Shown here: piece after piece, positions 59,214-64,000 of the stretch
Layout: every line of letters begins with the position of its first letter
Position numbering within the stretch: the stretch's first letter is position 1
DNA from: Coriobacteriia bacterium
GTDB lineage: Bacteria; Actinomycetota; Coriobacteriia; Anaerosomatales; PHET01
DNA length: 64,000 nucleotides
Reading direction: 5' to 3'
NCBI GenBank assembly: GCA_034370385.1
Contig: JAXMKZ010000011.1
Coordinates: 62,001 to 126,000, forward strand
Notes under the pieces: model-generated
The model's input: only the letters and a program-made list of their open reading frames with translations
Database searches by the model: none
What the model was told of the DNA's origin: nothing
Position numbers and translations under genes: made by a program

Positions 59214-59931
59214 CGTGGAGCGCGCAGCGCAGCGGTTCGTAGGCGCGCGAGACGCGAAGCCTGAACGACGTCAGTGTCTTCGCCGGCTTGACGATTCGCC
59301 GGAACAGCTCGAACCGTGTCGGCGCGGCGGGGCTGACGCCGAACGCCGCTTCATAGCCCGCAGCTTCCACCGCCGCGCGAGCCTCCGATGAAGCTGCGCC
59401 GTAGGGGTAGGAGAACAGCGCGACCTCATCACCCAAACGCTGCTCAAGCAGACTCTTGGAACGGGTGACCTGCTCGACGACCTCGGCGGGCTCCGCATGA
59501 TTCAGTTCGACATGGGACAACGTGTGCGAACCGTAGTACACGCCCTGACCGCGCATGGCGAGAACCTTGTCCCACCCGCACACCGGCGGCATGACCGGGT
59601 ACGTCGGCCCGCGCCACGCCTCGATGCCGCCTTCGAGCGCGTCGTGGACGAGGAAGACGGTCGCCGTCATCCCGAACTCCTGAAGGATCGGCCACGCGAC
59701 GTCATGGAAATCGAGGTAACCGTCATCAAACGTCAGGAAGATGCTCCGCCGCGGCCACTCGCCATCATCAAGCCCTGTCAGGAACTCGGCCGGGGTCAGG
59801 GTGTGGTAGCCGGAGCGCTTCAGGAGCGCGATCTGGCTGCGAAACGCGCGCGCGCCGGCGTCCGGTGTCGGAGCGAGCTCGGCGATGCTGTGGTACAGCA
59901 ACACCGGCGGATGCTGCGGACGATCCGTCAC
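59191..59931 (-). CDS. Polysaccharide deacetylase
   Basis: This 246-residue NodB-fold enzyme has the catalytic motif FLTFDDGYLDF (Asp base and metal Asp), the metal His pair in GSHTLSHVEL, and the SYPYGA motif. It would remove acetyl groups from an N-acetylated polysaccharide. No signal peptide is obvious. The GTG start follows GGAGGGGG. It is convergent with CapK copy 2 and divergent from the glycosyltransferase. Confidence 0.85.
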   Translation of the reverse strand: MTDRPQHPPVLLYHSIAELAPTPDAGARAFRSQIALLKRSGYHTLTPAEFLTGLDDGEWPRRSIFLTFDDGYLDFHDVAWPILQEFGMTATVFLVHDALEGGIEAWRGPTYPVMPPVCGWDKVLAMRGQGVYYGSHTLSHVELNHAEPAEVVEQVTRSKSLLEQRLGDEVALFSYPYGAASSEARAAVEAAGYEAAFGVSPAAPTRFELFRRIVKPAKTLTSFRLRVSRAYEPLRCALHVTRGERC

Positions 59932-59988
59932 GCCCCCTCCTTCTCTTCGCTCCACGATCACAGTGAATCATAGCCCTATACTGAGCGC

Positions 59989-61353
59989 ATGAAGCGGTTA
60001 CTGCTCGTCAGTTACGGATTTCCACCCGTCAGCCGCGTCCAGTCACAAGGTGCCGGGAAACTCGCCGCGGGGCTCGCCCGACGCGGCTGGGAAGTCCACG
60101 CGCTCACCGTGGCGGATCCGCCGACGTTCCTGTTCGACGAGACCCTCACTGACGAGCTTCCCGTCAACGTCACCACTCACACGGCCTACTCGCTCGAGCC
60201 GACGAGGGCGCTCCAGTGGCTGCGTGGGCTGCGCCGCGGATTGGCACGCGAGAGGACCGGCGAGTCCATGGCGCAGCAGCCGAAGCCGACGGCACCGCCG
60301 CCCGAGCCCGAGCGCAGCTACACCTCGCTCCCCCAGCCAGCGGTCAAGCTCCTGCGTGCTCTGTTCTTCCCGGATGAGAAAATCGGCTGGGCCCCCTTCG
60401 CCGTGCGCGAAGCGCACAGGCTCCATGGCGAAGAGCCGTTTGATGCGGTCGTCTCGACCGGTCCGCCGTACACCGCGCACGTCATCGCGCGCCGGTTCGC
60501 GCGCCGCACTGGCGTGCCGTGGCTCGCGGTACTCATGGACCCGGTCGTCGGGTGCTATGCCTTCCCGCCGGTGACGCCGGTGCACGCGTGGCTCGCGCGT
60601 CGGCTCGAGTCGCAGATCGCGCGTGACGCGGCCGCCATCACCACGGCCACTCGGCCGTGGGCCGATGCGCTCGTGAGCCGTAACCCGTCGGCGGCCACGC
60701 GCGTGAGCCTGCTCCCGAACGGCTTCGACCCGAATGACTTTCCCGACGAGCCGATGCCACTTCACGAGGGCTTCTGCGTCGCGTACGTGGGCACATTCCA
60801 ACTCTCGATCAAGCCGGATACGTTCCTTGACGCCGTGGCGCGGCTCCTCGCCGACCCTGATATGGCGCGCGACCTTCGCATCAGTTTCGTGGGTCCGCGC
60901 GACCCCGACACCGAGGCGGCACTCACAGCACGCGGCTTGTCGGAACGCGTCGAGCGCACCGGCCTCGTGCCTCATGGCCAGGCGGTCCGGCGGATGCGCC
61001 AAGCTGACGTCCTGCTGTTCGTCTTGGGCCCCGAGCCTGAGAGCGCCGACATCCTGACAGGCAAGCTGCCGGAGTACCTCGCCTCGGGGGCCGCCGTGAT
61101 CGCCGAGGCGCCCGAGGGGGTCGCCACCGATGTCGTGCGGCGCAGTGGTGCGGGGCTCGTTTGCCGTCCCGGGGATAGAGAGGGCATGGCGAACGCACTC
61201 TCAGAGCAGTACAACATGTGGAGAGATGGACGGCTCCCCGCGCCCGCACCGAACGTGGTGGCCGAGTTCAACAGAGACCGGGCACTCGACCGTCTAACGG
61301 CGACACTCGCGACGATCCTTAAAGACGATCCGGACGCCGACAGACCGTCATGA
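59989..61353 (+). CDS. GT4-type glycosyltransferase
   Basis: This 454-residue protein has a GT-B fold. The N-terminal domain is LLLVSYGFPPVSRVQSQGAGKLAAGLARRGWEVHALT, and the C-terminal nucleotide-sugar domain has SLLPNGFDPNDF, VAYVGTF, ERTGLVPHGQAVRRMRQADVLLFVLGPE and GKLPEYLASGAAVIAE with an E-x7-E-like end. It probably transfers a sugar during surface glycan synthesis. The ATG is the first in frame; its stop overlaps CapK copy 3 (ATGA). Confidence 0.88.
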   Translation: MKRLLLVSYGFPPVSRVQSQGAGKLAAGLARRGWEVHALTVADPPTFLFDETLTDELPVNVTTHTAYSLEPTRALQWLRGLRRGLARERTGESMAQQPKPTAPPPEPERSYTSLPQPAVKLLRALFFPDEKIGWAPFAVREAHRLHGEEPFDAVVSTGPPYTAHVIARRFARRTGVPWLAVLMDPVVGCYAFPPVTPVHAWLARRLESQIARDAAAITTATRPWADALVSRNPSAATRVSLLPNGFDPNDFPDEPMPLHEGFCVAYVGTFQLSIKPDTFLDAVARLLADPDMARDLRISFVGPRDPDTEAALTARGLSERVERTGLVPHGQAVRRMRQADVLLFVLGPEPESADILTGKLPEYLASGAAVIAEAPEGVATDVVRRSGAGLVCRPGDREGMANALSEQYNMWRDGRLPAPAPNVVAEFNRDRALDRLTATLATILKDDPDADRPS

Positions 61354-62708
61354 GACTCGACGAACATGTCTCCGCACTCCTGCTTCCGGTCGCGCTGCGG
61401 GTGGCCGGCAAGCCGTTCGACCGCATGGTCGCCGAGCTCCAGACGGTCGAAGCACTGACGGCAGATGAGGTCGCTCAGCTTCAGTGGCAGCGTCTCACCA
61501 CCCTCATCGCCCATTCGTACGAACACGTCCCGTACTACCGTGCGTCCTTCGATGCGCTGGGCATTCATCCTTCGGACATCCGATCGCGCGCGGACTACGC
61601 GAACCTCCCTACGGTCGGCCGGAGCACGATCGTCGAGCATGGGCGCGAGCTCATAGCCGACGATCAAGACCCTACCGACCTGAAGGTGGTCTACACGGGA
61701 GGTTCGACCGGCGTAGCAGCTCAGGTACATCAGAGCAGCTCCTACTCCAACCTGGGCTGGAGCACGTTCCAACGTAATCTGGACTGGACGGGCTTCGTGA
61801 GGGGCGAGCGCCAAGCGTGGTTCACTCGGCCCGCGATTCCGACCCTCGAACGCCGCGTGCGGCTCGCCCTCGAACGCAAGTGGGTCGTCGGAATCACCGT
61901 GCGCTCGCCGAAAGCGCTTGAGCAGTGGACGAACGGGATGCTGCGGAGACAGCCGCGCTTCGTCTACGGCTATGCGACGTCGATCGCGGCGCTCGCCGGG
62001 CATGCACTTGACCGTGGCGTCCGCTTCGACAGCGTGCGCCGGGTGATGACCACATCCGAAACTCTCACCGACGAGATGCGCGCGACAATCCAGGAGGCGT
62101 TCGGCGCTCCCGTATTCAACCAGTACGGGTCCACGGAAATCCTCGCCATCGCATCGGAATGCGAACACGGCTCCATGCACATCAACTCCGACATCAACTA
62201 CGTCGAGTTCGTGCCGGTGACGAAGCCCGGAGGCATTGAAACCCACGAGATCATCGCAACTCCCCTGATGCAGTCGGCGCAACCACTCCTGCGGTTCAGA
62301 ACCGGCGACCAAGGCGATCCCGTGAGCGGCTCGTGCCCGTGCGGGCGACCCTTCCCGCTGATGGGCCAGGTGACCGGGCATATCGACGATGTGCTCGTCT
62401 TCTCGGGGGGCGCTGAGGTGTCCGGTATCCTGCTTGAACGCTTGGTGAGGCCGACGTACGGAATCGCGCGGTTCCAGATCCAGCAGACTTCGCGCGACTC
62501 ACTGACTCTGCTCATTGTTCCCAACCAACGATATGGGGAGCGGACACAGGCCGAGCTCGCGGACCTTCAAGATCGGTTCGCTCAGCTCACGGGCGCTTCA
62601 GTTGTTCTCACCCCGGTGCTCGTCGACGCGATACCGCTCCTTTCTTCGGGCAAACTGCCCGGGGTGGTGCGCTTGGACGAGGAAGCGCCCCCGCAGGGGC
62701 GCTCCTGA
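61350..62708 (+). CDS. PaaK/CapK-family adenylate-forming ligase, copy 3
   Basis: This 452-residue protein is more diverged than copies 1 and 2. The ATP loop is VVYTGGSTGVAAQV, the central motif FNQYGSTEILAIASECEHGSMHINSDINYVEF, and the C-terminal part has SGSCPCGRPFPLMGQVTGHIDDVLVFSGGAEVSGILLERL. It is coupled to the glycosyltransferase by an ATGA overlap, implying a role in the same glycan pathway, perhaps on a different substrate. Confidence 0.85.
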   Translation: MRLDEHVSALLLPVALRVAGKPFDRMVAELQTVEALTADEVAQLQWQRLTTLIAHSYEHVPYYRASFDALGIHPSDIRSRADYANLPTVGRSTIVEHGRELIADDQDPTDLKVVYTGGSTGVAAQVHQSSSYSNLGWSTFQRNLDWTGFVRGERQAWFTRPAIPTLERRVRLALERKWVVGITVRSPKALEQWTNGMLRRQPRFVYGYATSIAALAGHALDRGVRFDSVRRVMTTSETLTDEMRATIQEAFGAPVFNQYGSTEILAIASECEHGSMHINSDINYVEFVPVTKPGGIETHEIIATPLMQSAQPLLRFRTGDQGDPVSGSCPCGRPFPLMGQVTGHIDDVLVFSGGAEVSGILLERLVRPTYGIARFQIQQTSRDSLTLLIVPNQRYGERTQAELADLQDRFAQLTGASVVLTPVLVDAIPLLSSGKLPGVVRLDEEAPPQGRS

Positions 62709-62734
62709 TTCAACTCGATAGGCCGGTCGCTGAT

Positions 62735-64000
62735 CTAGCGAACGCGTACCGCCACAGTGTTGCTGGCGGCACCGAGGTTCTCGGCACAGCCCAGAACGAC
62801 GACGCGGTACTGTGCCGTGCCGCGGGAGGTCATGCGCACGTTCGTGTAGAAGCTACCGGCGCTCTTGGTGGTGATCGTCCGGACGTTGACCCACTTCGAG
62901 CCGCTCTTGCGCTGCAGCACAACGCGGGTGCCGGAGGCCTGCGCCGACGAGGCGCTCATGGTGCCGCTCGAGGCCGTGACGATCATGCCACTGATCGTGA
63001 CCGATGAGGAGCGGCGCACCGTCTTCGCTGAGGTCTTGACGCTGGCCCGGGCACGAACGCTGACCTTGACGACGCTCGAGACGCTGAGCCCATCAGCGGT
63101 GACCGCGCGGAACTCGGTCGTCACGCGAGGCTGAATCGCCCAGATCACGCGGCCGGTCTCATCGGTAGCGATCTCGGTCGCGGTCGTCCACTCGCTGGCG
63201 CCAGGGCGGCGGGACTGGATGTGCAGGGCGGTCGCGGCGACCGGGTCGACGCTGGCGATCAGGGTGGCACTCTGGCCGATGTAGATCGTCTTGGCCGAGG
63301 TCGCGAGCTTGACCGTCATGACCGGGGCGGGTGCGGGTGCAGGTGCGGGTGCAGGTGCGGGTGCAGGTGCGGGTGCAGGTGCGGGTGCGGGTGCGGGTGC
63401 AGGTGCGGGTGCAGGTGCGGGTGCAGGTGCAGGTGCGGGTGCAGGTGCAGGTGCGGGGGCGGGTGCGGGTGCAGGGACGGGGGCCGGAGCCGGGGTGGGC
63501 TCAGGTGCAGGGGCGGGGGCGGGCGCGGGGGCCGGGGCGGGCTCAGGTGCGGGGGCCGGAGCCGGGGTGGGCTCAGGTGCAGGCGGCGTCACGACGAGCG
63601 TACCGAACTCATCGTAGGCCCGGCGGAAGGATGCCAGCGCGGACTTGGCAGTGTAGTCGCGCGTCATGAGTCCGTAGTGGTAGTAGCCCACGCTGCGGTC
63701 GGTGCCGTTGTCGCGGAGTCCGTAGGTGAACATGGCCTCGACGTACGGGAACTCCTCGTAGAGCCGCTTGAAGCCCTCGTAAGTGTACTGGGCCTGCACG
63801 GCCTCGCTCACGCCGGTGTTCGAGGTCTGCCAACCGATCTCGGTGACCCAGATCTTCTTGGTCGCGTCGCCGTTGCGCTCCATGACCGACTTCATGATCT
63901 TCATGCCGTCGAACGTGGAGGACGGGGTGATGGCGTCGGTCGCGTACGGGCTGCGACCGCGGGTGTAAGGGTGCACGCCCAGCAGATCGAACGAGCCCTG
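62735..64000 (-). CDS. Secreted GH-A-like hydrolase with Pro-Ala linker and Ig-like domains (5' end cut by window)
   Basis: The 421 residues visible begin in the TIM barrel (FDLLGVHPYTRGRSPYATD) and include the nucleophile motif KKIWVTEIGWQTS, then TYGLRDNG. They parallel the complete gene at 51214-52587. A ~90-residue Pro-Ala-rich linker (positions 63318-63590) joins the barrel to two Ig/SpaA-like domains ending NTVAVRVR. It is probably a secreted, perhaps wall-spanning, polysaccharide hydrolase. The start and acid/base Glu lie outside the window. Confidence 0.82.
   Translation of the reverse strand, partial: QGSFDLLGVHPYTRGRSPYATDAITPSSTFDGMKIMKSVMERNGDATKKIWVTEIGWQTSNTGVSEAVQAQYTYEGFKRLYEEFPYVEAMFTYGLRDNGTDRSVGYYHYGLMTRDYTAKSALASFRRAYDEFGTLVVTPPAPEPTPAPAPAPEPAPAPAPAPAPAPEPTPAPAPVPAPAPAPAPAPAPAPAPAPAPAPAPAPAPAPAPAPAPAPAPAPAPAPAPAPVMTVKLATSAKTIYIGQSATLIASVDPVAATALHIQSRRPGASEWTTATEIATDETGRVIWAIQPRVTTEFRAVTADGLSVSSVVKVSVRARASVKTSAKTVRRSSSVTISGMIVTASSGTMSASSAQASGTRVVLQRKSGSKWVNVRTITTKSAGSFYTNVRMTSRGTAQYRVVVLGCAENLGAASNTVAVRVR
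63318..63590 (-). repeat. Hexanucleotide-based Pro-Ala coding repeat
   Basis: On the plus strand GGTGCA and GGTGCG hexamers alternate almost without break. The minus-strand reading gives long runs of Pro-Ala with occasional Glu, Thr and Val. Such tracts slip during replication and may vary in length between strains. Confidence 0.85.

Noticed and set aside
63291-63669. Gly-Ala and Val-Arg repeat proteins on the plus strand at the hexamer tract
   Set aside because: They are the antisense readings of the Pro-Ala linker of the hydrolase and have no independent start signal.
1-64000. CRISPR arrays and insertion sequences
   Set aside because: No regularly spaced identical repeats and no transposase genes were seen in the window.

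Overview
This is a high-GC, gene-dense window with many GTG and TTG starts and frequent 4-base stop/start overlaps. Its content fits an actinobacterium, most plausibly an anaerobic, metal- and sulfur-active Coriobacteriia-type lineage. The indicators are a probable selenoprotein, multiheme cytochrome c sequence fused to beta-propeller repeats, a tungstate importer, Ycf48 and NHL propeller proteins, a heme-sensing diguanylate cyclase and S55-type surface proteins. The taxonomic call is an inference from gene content, not from a marker gene.

Layout. 1-2400: a two-heme ferric-reductase-like flavoprotein with a small upstream gene, then a TMEM165/GDT1 transporter. 2500-5450: an ArsR-controlled thiol-redox and permease operon (arsR, mini-thioredoxin, DUF318 permease, a thioredoxin with in-frame UGA read as selenocysteine, ccdA) carrying two copies of a probable ArsR operator. 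5570-7000: small stress and membrane proteins (CsbD, YggT, lmo0937-like). 7050-13100: an ABC-2 exporter and the tupABC tungstate importer. 13240-14694: a 1.4-kb islet with a Fic gene, bounded by a 46-bp duplication of the 3' half of tRNA-Phe. 14778-21000: an NHL propeller protein and a 1681-residue Ycf48-repeat/fibronectin/multiheme protein. 21400-31900: membrane and envelope housekeeping genes (PASTA protein, YihY, META lipoprotein, CDGSH protein, K+ channel, EEP hydrolase, AI-2E family transporter, zinc peptidase) with some decayed genes. 32400-41750: cupin regulator, S55 surface protein, PPK2, L,D-transpeptidase, a PAS/GGDEF signalling operon, tRNA-Asp and a toxin-antitoxin pair. 41900-46400: a CarH-like B12-binding protein next to two convergent MacB/FtsX-like ABC systems. 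46460-51140: phosphoesterase, DUF72, deaminase, ferredoxin, RF-1-like factor and two tRNAs. 51200-64000: a surface-polysaccharide neighbourhood (two related GH-A-like secreted hydrolases, three PaaK/CapK-type ligases, a glycosyltransferase, a deacetylase) with clpB and a nucleotidyltransferase embedded.

Most distinctive points: (1) the UGA-containing thioredoxin has a UxxC motif and a GGUC-loop hairpin at bacterial SECIS distance; (2) the tRNA-Phe/Fic islet lacks its own integrase; (3) the propeller-multiheme fusion has about 21 Ycf48 repeats and 11 heme motifs; (4) a stand-alone CarH-type B12 photosensor-like protein has no DNA-binding domain; (5) three CapK-like ligases cluster between paralogous secreted glycosidases. 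Several genes under 60 codons and several decayed genes are also annotated.
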